Positions 49,027 to 61,344 of a stretch of DNA of 64,000 nucleotides are shown piece by piece. Below the pieces are notes generated by a model. It saw only the letters and a program-made list of their open reading frames with translations, had not been told where the DNA came from and ran no database searches. The stretch comes from Psettodes erumei. Its lineage: Eukaryota > Chordata > Actinopteri > Pleuronectiformes > Psettodidae. The stretch lies in assembly GCA_016785225.1 (NCBI GenBank), contig JAFBJZ010000344.1:1613501-1677500 (forward strand), in the 5' to 3' direction. Each line of letters opens with the position of its first letter. Within the stretch, counting starts at the first letter, position 1. The position numbers and the translations under genes were made by a program.

Positions 49027-50744
49027 ATGGCTTTAAGCAGTGAGTAGTGGGCCTGAACTGATCAGCGTTTTACTCATAGAGATAGTAGTGGATATGCTGG
49101 CTTGTGGCTCAGCGGCATCAACGTGTGTTTATGTGTTCACACAGGACTCCTTCTGCTTTGTATGGTAGCCTCTGAGGTCTGGGATGCTGAGACCAAACCT
49201 GTAGACTTTGTGTGTAATAGAGCCGCCAGGAGGGCTATGGATATTGTGGCAGAAATGAGGAGTGCGCTGGTGAGCACGCGACTGCGTTTCTTTGCAGCTG
49301 AGAGACAAAACTTTCCCAAAACCTGTGTGTCTCTCATCCTCCTGCTGCTTCTGTTCTTTCTGTTAAACCGTCCGTACCTGTAGCCTCCCGGCAGGCTGGC
49401 TCTCTGCTGTCCATCTGTGTGCCTGGCGTCCATCAACTCTTTTCCATGTCTCCTCCTTGGCAGAGTGACTGCAGTGGTGCCATGAACCCTCTCCACACCG
49501 GTTCAGCTCCCCTGCACAGAGCTTCATGTGGCATCCTGGGAAAACAAATCAGTACGTTGGCAGATGCATGAATCGAAGATCCTCTACCATAGTGCATTTG
49601 CTACTTGCTTCATTTTGATGTGAGCGGTTTACCTTGTTTTTCATTAATTCCCTCCATAAACAGACGTCGCCGCCTTTTTCTTTTTCTCAATATCTGTCAC
49701 TGCAGCACCAGGAGAAGAGAGGAGATGTAGCGGCATCCTTGGGGCTTCTTGTTGAAGGCGTGAAGGTTGCGAGGGCCCTGACTCAGCCAGGATGTGGCGC
49801 TTCGTTACTGCAGACGTTGGAGAACAACATCAACAACTACCTGCTCATTCTCGCGCACCTTCAGCTGAGTGTAAGAAGCTGTCACGGTTCCACACAGCAC
49901 GCAAACACATGTATAAGCACTCGCAGTAAGTGCTGAACGGTGATTTGTGGGTCAAACAAAATGCATACGTTAAGGTTAATATAGAAATTATTTGGTTGGG
50001 AATGTTAAATAGGCATATTTAACCATCAAGACAATCTGGATTTACACTTAAATATGGACGCTGGAATGCTGTTAAAACAGTGTGTATGAAATGTATGGAA
50101 TTTTTACTTTTGATTTTAACCTACAAGTCTAAATGCGTTTTGACCTACAAATGACCATATCAAAGCACATCACAACAAACAGAGCTAAGTAAAAGTGGCC
50201 GACGTGTTGAAAAAAGATCTACATGTCGTGACCGAAAACATGTAGATTGGGCTGCTGGTTTGTAATTGGTGCAGAGGCGTTATCAGTTTCCTCTGGCGTT
50301 GAAATATCCTGGTTTCTCATAAATGTGTGCCCTGGGAGTAATGATGTTATGTTGTGTGACCCCCGAGCCTTCCTTCCTCAGGACAAGAAGAAGATAGCAG
50401 CGCATACTTTCCCAGTGAGACACTGTCCTCAAAAGTCACAAGTGCAAGATGTCCTATGATCTGTGCTTTACATAATATCCTCAAATCTGGGAAGTTAATT
50501 TATAGATTTCTGCCTGCCAGCTTTTGTCACCTTTGCTGATATTCGTTCTGTTCATTATAAAACCATCTTCACGGTTGTGTTTTCTTGTTTGGATCAGCAG
50601 GGGCCAGTGGTGAGTCCATCATTGTCTTGTGTTCCTCGCAGCTCCCAGTGCCTGAGCACAGTTCTGTTGAGGTACAGCCAACTGATCTCAGGCAAACTGG
50701 AGCAGTTCATGGTCAGCCTGGAAGACAGATGCACTCGCCAGTGA
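49027..50744 (+). CDS. thpo: thrombopoietin (four-helix cytokine)
   Basis: Secreted cytokine that acts through the MPL receptor on thrombocyte precursors and stem cells. Proposed exons: 49027-49039, 49145-49269, 49464-49551, 49706-49870, 50382-50414, 50649-50744 (stop TGA), about 172 residues. The 13-nt first coding exon (MALS, phase 1) has the same length and phase as the human one. Seen: signal peptide MALSRLLLLCMVASEVW; FVCNRAARRAM; LSDC; DVAASLGLLVEGVKVARAL, matching human DILGAVTLLLEGVMAARG; QPGCGASLL; and LISGKLEQFM near human LLRGKVRFLM. The four expected cysteines are present (FVC, SDC, PGC, DRC) plus two extra. There is no long glycosylated C-terminal region, so it ends like erythropoietin. 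EPO is the main alternative; position next to clcn2 and helix C favour thpo. The exon 3/4 junction has a phase conflict, and the small exon 50382-50414 is the least certain part. Confidence 0.8.
49464..49551 (+). other. thpo: thpo exon 3 with one-base phase conflict
   Basis: From the acceptor to the only nearby GT donor the exon is 88 bases. The next exon must be entered in phase 0 to read HQEKRGDVAASLG. The human exon encodes exactly 29 residues (87 bases), and 29 codons fit here too. An extra base, for example in the AAAA run at 49541-49544, would explain it; so would an unusual splice site. The flanking exons are unaffected. Confidence 0.55.
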
Positions 50745-52068
50745 CACAAGAACAAACCGGGGGTGAATTCAACTCGACCTGCACCCTGAGGTCAACAGAG
50801 TCCACCGGTGCAAAACAGCAGGACTGCTTTTGTATATTATGACATATAGACTCTCAGTTTTAAGAGTAAAACGCATAACTACACCCCAGGGCAAGTAAGA
50901 AGAACTACATCTCTGGTCGAGGAAAATAATGGGACACTAATATGGCTGTGATGACACATGAATGTCTATTTGGAGGGCAGTTCCAGTTTGTTCTATCATT
51001 CTACATAAAGCTAAGGATGCTTTAAATTTCATTTTGGGCCCATAGAACCAAGGTAAGTAGCTTCTCTTTGTTCATGTCGCACATAGAAAGCTTGTCCAAG
51101 TCTCCTGTGGACATGCAAAATGATCACAAACCAAATGATGCAGCTTGATCACATGGCCACAACCAAAAGGTCAGCTTGGCTGTTTCAGTTGATGTTTTCA
51201 GCAAAGATTTCTTTTGCTCCTTAGTCACTGGTACAAGGCTCTTGTAAACTGATATATTATGTTAACAGCACTAGACAGTCATTGCACATTACATGACAAA
51301 TGATGTATTTGCTTCTTATGAAAGACACTTGCTGAGGAACAATTAAGACTGGAAGCTATTTATATTTCTGGTATGAATTTGACGAGCAGCTTTTTTTGTT
51401 CAAAGAAAACTTTACTTTACTCCTACTGCACTTTTGGATCTTATTTCTGTTTACCTTTTTATTTTTAAGGTTAGGATTTGCTGTAGATATGTGCATCTTC
51501 CAATGCGATGATACTTTTTTCAAATCAGGAAATATATCTTAGGTTTCTTTGTGAACGTCTATGGAAATACCCAGATTTAGCACTGTATCAACATAAATGC
51601 TGTTAATAATGATACAAAACCGTCACAATGTAAAATGCAATAAAGTGTGAAGGATTATATCCATTATGTAATTACTCCTGTCTTTATTTCTTCACTTAAG
51701 TTGGCTAGTTATTTGCTAAGGCTTTCTATTAGGCCACAGCTAGCTATATACAAATTAGCCGGCGTCCATGAGTCAAGGTGAAAACCGCGAGCGATTGTGT
51801 GAGGCAATTACAGGAAGCTACGTCATTTTTCGAGCTCATTAGTAAAGCGTCCTTACCCGCCAGAGCCCAGGTGAGCCGGGGTCGGTACGCGGGAGCTGTG
51901 GATGTGAATGGCGGCTGCTCAGGCAGCTCACGCTGGTTCCACTTTTGGCAGCTATCACCGTAGCTTTAGCCTTTAGTTTTAGCCTTTAGCTTTAGCCGCG
52001 CGCGCGCGCTCGACGGATTCCCATTCTACGCCAATGAGCTCCACTTAATTAACCCTAACTCAACCGCC
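50745..52068 (+). other. thpo 3' UTR and slc12a9 upstream region
   Basis: About 0.9 kb of AT-rich thpo 3' UTR ends at a canonical AATAAA (51639-51644). Only about 425 bases then separate it from the slc12a9 ATG. This spacer holds a short direct repeat of TTTAGCC units (about 51960-51998) and a GCGCGCGCGC run just before 52010, the likely slc12a9 promoter. Confidence 0.6.
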
Positions 52069-55000
52069 ATGTCAGAAAAGGCTCCTCTCCTGCATTACCG
52101 GCTCACCACCAGCGCCGGCCCGGAGCCGCCCGAAGACGCGTCCGAGCAGAGCGCGGGCAAACATGGGCGGACTAAGGACAAGGCCACTCGAAAGCTCGGG
52201 GTGTTGTTTGGAGTGGTCATACCGACTTTACTGTCCATGTTCAGCGTCGTGGTGTTTCTGCGAATTGGTGAGTAGGAGGCCAGCGACTGTAAACAGACGA
52301 AGAGAAGCGCTGGTACACGAAACGTGAGGGGGGAAGCGGGCAAAAAAAAAAATCTAGAACATTCTTTTTTATAGGCTGCGTCCAACCCGCAGTCCAAACC
52401 CGAAGATGGTTTTCTGTCACGTGTGTCAAGAAAACGCACCAGATCCTGACATAACACACGTTAAATGTCTGGCTTTTTTACTTTTTAAAATGACTTCAAT
52501 GATTAGTAGTCCAAAAATAGGTGCTGATTATCTTTCTATTTCCATCCACTATTAGGTTCATCAGTATGGCTTGCTCTTCCAAGAGCCCAAGACATACGTT
52601 TTCCATATGGATTAAAAAATAAATTGTTAAAAAATTAAAAGAAATAAATATATCTAGCTCTTCCATAAACACATTGTACAAACTGTCCATCACAGTTTCT
52701 GAAGCAGAAGGTTACGTCTTCACTTTGTGTGTTTCGGCCTGTTTTACAGTTTACAAGTGCAGTTCATGATGATGGTGGTGATGATAAATTTTAAAAGCAG
52801 GACTCTTTCAAATTCAAGAGTCTGGAAGCGAAGACTTTACATAATTCTAAAGTCATGATATGATGAAGTCTTACATCTTGTGTCCATAGCATAAATAATG
52901 GTAGTAAAACATTAGGCTAATATAATTTAAATATTTTCTCCATCTACCTCTTGCAGGATTTGTTGTGGGCCAAGCAGGTCTTTATCAGTCAATTGCCATG
53001 TTCCTGGTGGCCTACTTCATTATCATGATGACCGTGCTTTCTGTTTGCGCCATCTCCACCAATGGGGCTTTGGATGCTGGAGGTGCCTACTGTATCCTCC
53101 ATCTTCACTGCTGAGACCTCCTTTGTGCCTTCGTCTGTGATCGAGCCCTGACTTATGAAAATGTCCCCGTACCTAAATCCTCCCTCCTCTTTCCTTCTTC
53201 ATCCCTGAATGCCACAGGTTTCTTCTTGGTTTAATTCTGACCAGTGGCTGATGTTTAACCGTCATTATTGGGTGAGATCTTGTGTCCAGCCTTGCTGGGT
53301 TTAGGGTCTGTCTCTGTGGAGCCAGAATTCCTCAACTTGGATCCCCAGACATGATCAGCCGAGCCCTGGGTCCAGAGTTTGGCGGCAGCATCGGGATCAT
53401 GTTCTTCTTTGCCAATGTGTGCGGCAGTGCCCTCTACGTCCTGGGACTGGTTGAGGCTATCACGTCTGCCTTTGGCATCCCAGAGGGTGAGGTCCGGTAG
53501 GATGCGGTGGAACGCCCAGGCATGTTGGGGTGTTGACATGAATTACCCCGGTTTTCCTGTTCTCCTCAGAAGGTGCCGTCGCAGGTCTCCACCAGGTGTT
53601 GCCTTCGGGATACTGGTGGTCTGTGCTTTACGGCACCATCCTGCTCTTCCTGTGTTTCATCGTCTGTTTGGTGAGACGTCACCATTTTCAATTTACTTCA
53701 TTAAAAAAAAAAATTAAATACAAATCAATTCCTGTTTGCAACATAATCTATATCTGGGTGTGTTTTATATATGCCACTAACCCACCCCCATACACCATGT
53801 TTGTCAGGTGGGAGCCAACATCTATGCCAAGGCCACCTTCATTATTTTCATCATAGTTGTGACAGTCCTGGCTTCCATCTTCATCAGTTTCTTCATCGTG
53901 GGGCCTGTTGTGGTGATCCTGCCAGATAGCGCCGTTCTGAACGGCACCGGCCTGAACATCGCCAATTACACTGGTTTCCAACTCCGCACCCTGAAGGACA
54001 ACCTGCTGCGTAAGTGCCGGACGGGTGGCCATTGTTGTCAGGTGTAACGGAGGCACATTTTAGAGAAGTGAGCGTCTTTTTAAACCATGTTGGACCTGGA
54101 TCCTGCGTTCAGGATTTTTGCCTGGTGAAGCGTGCTCCCAGATGTGTATGAATGATCACACCTCCCGTCCCTCCCTCTAGCCAATTACACAGTGGACTAC
54201 ACCACCGGCACCATGATGAGTTTTGTCACAGTGTTTGCCGTCATGTTCAACGGCTGCACTGGAATCATGGCAGGCTCCAACATGTCGGGTAAGAAGGCGC
54301 TAAAATAACTTCAATACATTACATACAATACATAAATACAATACATACATTCTTTTTTTCCCCACTTCCAGAGGGCAGGAACCTGTTGGTTTTTCTCCGC
54401 TCGGGAGCTTGATCACTCAATCACAATGCCCATAAAAGCATCTGCACCTCCTCCCCAAAATGAAATGGTCAAGTCTCATAGAACCACAAACAAATGCTGC
54501 ATACCCCCGGTCCTCATCATCATGTTACAAACATTTCTGTTTTTACCAACAAGTTGCAACAACTTTCAACAGCATTCATATCCTCCTGAGACCCAGCCTG
54601 TTAATTTGTGTCCTCTGTGCTGGACATTGGTTTTTGGTCAGTATCTTTCGACATGTATAAGGTACTCTAATAAATCCTAGTGTGCTCTGTTGAGGACATC
54701 CTGGCCTTTCCAATTATATCTCATGTGTGTGGGTTGGATGAGTGAAACTCTTTTTTTTTCATGCTGAAAAAAGAAAAAATTAAATTTGAAGGATCGTTTT
54801 TTTTCCTTGGTTCTCAGGAGGATATTCATGCCTGGATTCCGTTATTTATTTTACACCTTTTTTAAGTGGTATTTTCTGCTTCATTTGATTTCTTTACTGA
54901 TGGCAAGTGACCACTCTACAATATATAGCAATGTGATATTTCCTAAGTGGGATCCCCTGATTGTACCATGAAACACAGTGGATTTTTCGTTGGATCATAG

Positions 55001-58000
55001 TTTGATTCCCAGAGCTTCGGCAGAATGAATCACTTCCTCTCAGCAATGAGCAATTTGGTCGGGGGAAGGTATTTTCAAGAGGCAACTTTTGCTCCGTGTT
55101 TTGCAGGCGACCTGAAAAACCCCAGTTACTCCATCCCGAGGGGGACACTCGCAGCCGTCCTCACAACTTTCACCACGTACAACCTGCTCAGCCTGCTGGC
55201 CGCGTGGTCCTGTGACCGGTGAGATGCACGTGCAGACGCAGTCAGACATTCAAGCACATTTGCCTTTTTTTGCATTTTCAGAGATGCAGTATCGTGCTTG
55301 TAATTTGAGATCCTACTTTTATTTCTACACATGTGACAGTTAATCTGCCGAATCGGGCTCATTTCGTGATCACAGTGTTACCCATTCATTCGTAGCCACC
55401 TGCTCCAAAGAGACTACAGTTTTCTGAGCAAGGTCAACATATGGCCACCCATGGTGACAGTGGGGATTTACTCCTCCACCATCTCTGCTGCCATGAGTAA
55501 CCTGATCGGAGCCTCCAGGGTCCTGTACGCACTGTCCAAAGACGACCTGTTTGGTGAGAGTCCTGAGCCCAACGACCATTTTTTTTTCAGGATTTATTTT
55601 GTTGTTTGTGTCGTGTTTTTCCTAACATTAAGAATGACATGCAAAAGAGCAGCAAATTATATCTATATTTATAAAGCTGAGTCAACATTTCAGTGAGCAA
55701 CCATCTGTTGAAAGAGGCCTCCATGTCAAATATGAGAAAATGACACTTGTTAATTTGAAAATGTCTCGTTTTCCTTGTGGAGGCATGTTAATTTTGGAAA
55801 GCATCATTTGACAACAGATGGCTCACTTTGTTGACTCTGAGAAGTGAAAAAAACCTCCTCATTGTGTGTTTGGCTTAAGGACAAGTGCAGGGTGACTCAG
55901 TTGTTTATCTTGACTTGAGATGATGAACAGTAACTGACTTACTGACTTTTGTCAATGTTGCAAATCTGTGCAGGTGGTGTCCTGGCCCTGGCAAGGAAAA
56001 CGTCTCGGAACGGGAACCCCTGGGCCTCGGTGCTCGTCTCCTGGTTCCTTGTGCAGGTATGATGTCGCTCCGTACAGGAGGAGTTGTAACGGTTGTCCTC
56101 TGTGTGTAAAGTTGTTTTGTTTTTGTTTATTTATAAAGAGTAAGTGTGCTTAAGGTCAAACGGAGTCACGTCCCTGGGCCTTACCCTCAACAGCGTCCTG
56201 TTCATGTTGCTCTTTTCGCACATTAGATTAGCACCTTGTTCAAAAGTTGGGTTTGAAGTTATTGTTTCTAAGCCTTTCAAGTGGATGGTTTTTCTTTATC
56301 ATCACACATGGGCAACTAGTGACTCGTAAGGTCAGAATTTTTTAATGCCTGCACTCACCCGACTTTTAGCTGTTTCACTCTCTTTCTGTTTCTCCCTCTC
56401 TCACACACAAACACACTGGCTTTTTCTGGGGAGCTCCCTTCTGCTTTTTCACAGTGAGGAACAACAGATGCAACATCATATTAAGACAGATAGGAACGAT
56501 AATGAGGAAACAGTTGAAAAGTGGCCACTGCGCTTCTTTCAGCACTGCGGAGGCGTGGGGGGTGCGCTGTTTATTTCAGTAATACCAATAATGCTTTTTT
56601 ATTGCCGAAAGCGAAAGACATGTGGGTATCGAAACCAGAGATCACAGTCGAATAAAGGGCTGATAAATTGTCAGCAGAATCGTCCGACCCCAAGCGCCCG
56701 GTGGTGCAAAAATAAAACTCTGTTCGTCGGCGTGCTGGGGTCCGTACTGCCTGAACATTTGTGAAATGAAGAGCAAGAGAAGTGTGAAAGGTTTTGCCAG
56801 GGAGCCAGAGCAGGATACTCTCCACATAAACTAGTAAGTCAACTCTTCATTTGACTAGTGTGCTATTTGGCATCAGCTTATTAGCTAGATAGCAAGGACT
56901 GTTGCATTCCGGGTTGCTTAAAATTTTCTACAAAGTTGCGGAGACATGGCGTAGCTGTAATTTAAACCAGTTAAGATGAATATCATTGTAGTTCATATTA
57001 GACAAGGGGACACCTGCAGGGATGTAAAGCTTCTCATGTAGTCTAGATGGGGAGCTATATTGTTTGTACACGTTGTTCCCAGTTACGTTAATAGTGTGCG
57101 AGAACCTTCTCTTGTATTTCTACTAAAACTGAATTAATGACAGGAGAATCCTAGTTGCTCATTTTGGTAAATCTCTGACAGCGTAGTCTTTAGAACCCTC
57201 TTGCTTATTATACAACTAGTGGTGCTTTTTGTGTGGTGTAAGACAAGCAGGTGTTCTTTATTCCTGCCCCTAGGTGGTGCTGTTTGCTGGTAAATTGAAC
57301 ACCATCGCTGGTATTGTCACTATATTCTTCCTGTTGGTGTACGCTGCTGTGAACCTGGCCTGTTTGGCTCTTGAGTGGGCTTCTGCACCGAACTTCAGGT
57401 AAGGTACAGGGTACCTTAGTGAACTATGCTTCCTCTTTTTCAAAATTTTTTTTTTTTCCAAAACATTGTTTAAGGTCATTTTCATTCCATATTCCGTCGT
57501 CCGCAGGCCCTCATTCCGTTGTTTTACCTGGCATACCTGCACACTGGGCATCCTCGGCTGCCTGGTCATGATGTTCCTGATCAGCGCCATTTATGCCTTT
57601 GCCAGCATAGCCTTCATGTTGCTGCTCTTGATGCTCATCCATTACCTGGGTCCCATCAGCAACTGGGGGTACATCAGCCAGGCTCTCATCTTCCACCAGG
57701 TGCCAGGTCACAAACAAACCATTGCTTTATTGCATGCAGTATTGTGAAAGCGTCCCGGGAGCTGCAGCATCGTGTCACCACAGTTTTCCATCCTTTTTCG
57801 TCTTTCATTCACTCAGGTCCGAAAGTACCTTCTGATGTTGGATGTGCGTAAAGACCACGTGAAGTTCTGGCGGCCCCAGGTGCTGCTAATGGTGGCAAAT
57901 CCTCGCAGCTGTACACCTCTCATGACTTTCATCAATGACCTGAAGAAGAGCGGCCTCTATGTACTGGGACATGTACAGCTGGGTTTGCTGGGTACGAATT

Positions 58001-59403
58001 TTACAGTTAGGAGGCCGATATATATTAGTTAGTTGAAGCTAAACCCATAATTGTCTTTTTTTATATTTAACTAACTAGCTTTTTTAAATATGGAAGTTAA
58101 TCAGTTGCATTGACCAATAATGCTGACAAGTTTGACGCAGTAAGGTAAAAAAAAAAAAGTTTCAAAATGTGAGAACAAGGAATGAAGCTCTCTTGTCTCT
58201 CTGCAGATGGGTTGCCCTCTGATCCACTGCAGAGCCATTATGACTCCTGGCTTTGTCTCGTGGATCACCTAAACATCAAGGCATTCGTCAACCTCACCCT
58301 GGCTGACTCCGTCCGACGCGGAGTTCAGAACCTGCTTTTCATTACGGGATTCGGTAGGCGAGTTTATCTCATCGCTCTGCGACAGTGGTGGCTTTCCATC
58401 ATTGGACTATCGTAATGTATTCCACTTATCCAAAATGCACCTTTTTGCTACACGTTTGCATCTAGGTGGAATGAGACCAAACACCATTGTCTTGGGTTTC
58501 TACGATGACTGCACACCTCAGGACCAACTCCAAGGTAAAACCCTTGTGTCGACAGCCCATGGCCGGGATGCAGTCTGTCCAACCGCAGACCCCGGAGAGC
58601 AGCGGTCCCCCTTCTTTCCCAATCTGCGGAGCGCTGAGGAAACCAAAGACCTCGAGGAAGAGGAATATGTGTCGATCATAGCGGACACTGTAAAAATGGG
58701 GAAGAACGTGACACTGGCCCGTTACTTCAACCAGTTCAATCGGGAAGAGGTCCTGGGGTCAGGAAGAAAGATTCGAGGCCACCAAAGCACGACGGGGCCG
58801 TTTGTTGACGTGTGGCCCCTGAATCTGCTTCGGCCAGACAGCCCCGGCTATGTCGACATCTGCTCCCTGTTCCTCCTGCAGCTGGCCTGCGTGCTTCAGG
58901 AGACCCGCGCCTGGAATCAGGCACGGCTGCGCCTCTTCCTCTGCGTGGAAGCTGGTTGCAGTCTGCAGGAAGAGGAGGAGACCAAGCTCAGGGTGATGCT
59001 AAAGGAGCTAAGAATCTCAGCCCAGGTGAAGATGGTGGCTTGGGACCAGGTGGTTGCGCTGCACTGGCAGAGACAAAGAGGAAGGGGGGCAGGGAATCTG
59101 GAGGAATCTGCGCAGGACGGGGAGAGGACGGACAGAGAAGAAGAGGCGGAGATGGAAGACGGCATGCAAATGTTCCCCAATAATGCCGCTCATCTTACAG
59201 ACGAGTACATCGGTGCTGTCAATGGTCTGATTCTCCGACATGGGTTCCCCAAGCCTGCTGTGCGTTTCCTGTATTTACCCCGCCCACCAGCAGACACGCG
59301 CCGTTACTGTGCCTACCTGCGCCAGGTAGACCTGTTGAGTCGCGACCTCGGCCCGACGTTGCTAGTTCACGGAGTCACTCCTGTGGTCACTACTGATCTC
59401 TAG
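52069..59403 (+). CDS. slc12a9: solute carrier family 12 member 9 (cation-chloride cotransporter interacting protein)
   Basis: Twelve-helix membrane protein of the SLC12 cation-chloride cotransporter family. The human protein is described as a partner or modulator of NKCC1 with poorly defined own transport. Fourteen exons, all in phase: 52069-52267, 52957-53091, 53349-53486, 53570-53670, 53808-54009, 54181-54288, 55107-55218, 55396-55553, 55974-56056, 57274-57398, 57507-57699, 57817-57991, 58207-58353, 58466-59403; 937 residues against about 914 in human. Seen: a short cytosolic N-terminus (MSEKAPLLHYRL); LSMFSVVVFLRIGFVVG; MISRALGPEFGGSIG; VFAVMFNGCTGIMAGSNMSG; NLIGASRVLYAL; LEWASAPNFRP; and in the cytosolic tail VRKYLLMLDVRKDHVKFWRP, GMRPNTIVLGFYDD and DVWPLNLLRP, ending LGPTLLVHGVTPV. 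ATG 52069 has a good context (CCGCCATGT). Neighbour thpo lies upstream in the same orientation. Confidence 0.96.
55679..55837. repeat. slc12a9: imperfect inverted repeat in slc12a9 intron 8
   Basis: The left arm (55679-55710, GAGTCAACATTTCAGTGAGC then CCATCTGTTG) pairs with the right arm (55812-55837, CAACAGATGGCTCACTTTGT then TGACTC) across about 100 bases. It looks like a small MITE or a transcribed hairpin. It contains no open frame. Confidence 0.6.
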
Positions 59404-59526
59404 ATCAGATCACCTGGAGATGGAGCTGTAGCAGCACAGGAATGTTCAGTTTGTTCACATTGTGGGATGAAGAAGGAGGAAAAGTTCCCAGAGTTGTACC
59501 ATTGTGATTTTGTTTGTTAATACAAA

Positions 59527-59532
59527 AATAAA
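59527..59532 (+). other. slc12a9: poly(A) signal of slc12a9
   Basis: AATAAA 124 bases after the slc12a9 stop codon. Confidence 0.75.
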
Positions 59533-60219
59533 TTGAATGAATTGTTGTTACCACTGTATTTATTCAAATATTCATTTATTATTTTCTTGCCTCCTGCACA
59601 AAGTAATCTTTGAACTCATCTGTTGAGTTAATCTGCAACAGGGATGAAGCATAGCTCAGCATTGCTCGTTGAACGCCTGCAGAGGGCGATATATGCCCAG
59701 TATCGCAGTTGCGGCGATTGTTGCCATACAAGGCCTCCGTTTACTCGGCTGTTGGAAAGAACATTACCATTTTGGTTTGTGCTTCGATACCGAAACACTG
59801 CCGCTTCACAAGGGTGTGTTTGCGTAGCGCATAGCATAGAATGATTTAAATGATTTCCACCCCTGCTTCTGCAGAGAATCCTTTGTGTTTGTCATTTTTC
59901 TGGACTGATAGCATCTCCTTTTGGACAGATAGGATGTTAACTTACTTTGGTTTAGTATGCTCAGTGGAACAGATAAATAAGTGAGGAGTCTTTAGCTAGA
60001 AGCTGTCATGATTTAAAGTAACAGTCATTCCATGCTCTTTAATGGGAAAACCCCCTCATGGGGCCCAGGCAGTGGTGGTGGAGAGCAATGGCCGAAGATC
60101 TGACTGGATGAGATGGTTAGTGGAGGGGTGGAGGAAAGTTTACTGATCACTCACTCCAACGACAGCTGACAGCAGCAGAAAGTGAAGTAGTTTGAACGTT
60201 TGGCAGCGACAAGATAGAG

Positions 60220-60560
60220 GAGCATTCACACCCACCTACACATTTCTGACAAACACCATGTGGGAGGGAGCGTGTTTGCAGATGAAGGCAGAGCGGGCTC
60301 CAAGCACTGTCAAGAGCTACCACCTTCACGGATGAGGATTCTTTTTTTAAAGATATAATGGACTAAATATTTTGTCCAGTGCACGCACCTGGACTTCATT
60401 TGAAATCACGTCGATCGTATACGCTGTTGTCAGAGCAGTTCCACTCGTTGGCTCTTACCGAGGCCAACAAGTGGAAGGATGGAAGGGATGAATCACTTCC
60501 GACTGGTGATTGGCAGGGAGCGGGAGATTTGCTGATGCAGGAAAGGTGTAATGAACTGTG
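60220..60560 (+). repeat. diverged duplication, copy 1
   Basis: Collinear with 61700-62030 at an offset of about 1,480-1,490 bases. Shared landmarks are GTTTGCAGA (60273 against 61763), ATAATGGA / ATAACGGA (60355 against 61833) and GAATCACTTCCGACTG / GAATCACTTCTGACTG (60490 against 61971). The family is not recognised. Confidence 0.6.
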
Positions 60561-61344
60561 AATATTACAAACGCAAGAGGGCTTCTGCTCGGCTTGTGTT
60601 GCAGGTTCCCCCCCCCTGCCCCGGTAGAAAAATCCAGTGTTTTTGTCTAAAACCAAATGGATTTAAACCGTCTTTTTATCAGTAAACCTTAAACACCTGT
60701 CTGGGACTAAGTGCTTGGCAGCATTTCATTTTGATGGAAATAGCCACCTTGTTTGCTTCATTTCCAAGTGCATTGACATGGTGCGCATCTGCCATCCTCA
60801 TCATCACCAGTAATGAAATTCGAGGTGTGAAGTGGCGCTTGCGGCCCGCTGACTAATGTCTGTAGTTTTCTGTGCTGGAGTGGGATGTTCGCAGAGTCTT
60901 GGCGTGGAGTCCTGATCTACGTATAACCATCGATCATCCCCCTGATCAATGGCAGGAACTTGAGCCATAAAAGGAGTGTGGACTTCCTGTCATCCGCCCC
61001 CGGGATCCAGCGACCGAATGTGAATCAGGGTCGCACAGGAAATGCAATCTTTGGAGTAATGATCAGATTGCTGAAAAATAAGAAAAAATATAAGTATCAC
61101 TTTGTACCAAGAAGAAGAATAAAAGGTTTCTGACCTCTTCAGGAATACCTGTAAAATATTTCACCAGATTTAGCCACAGAATTCCCGTACTTATAACTCT
61201 CCAAATCACAGATGTATGATTTTATTGGCAGTGGAAGGCTTTGATAAAACGAATTATCATGATGTAAACGATTGTAGAGTCTGTTTAGATTTAGAACTCC
61301 CATCTTCTCTCTTAAATAAAAACTGTGTAGTTTCCAGTGAAACA

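Noticed and set aside
50585..50842. 85-codon frame across the last thpo exon
   Set aside because: It uses a different frame from the helix-D segment ending DRCTRQ, and its peptide shows no cytokine resemblance.
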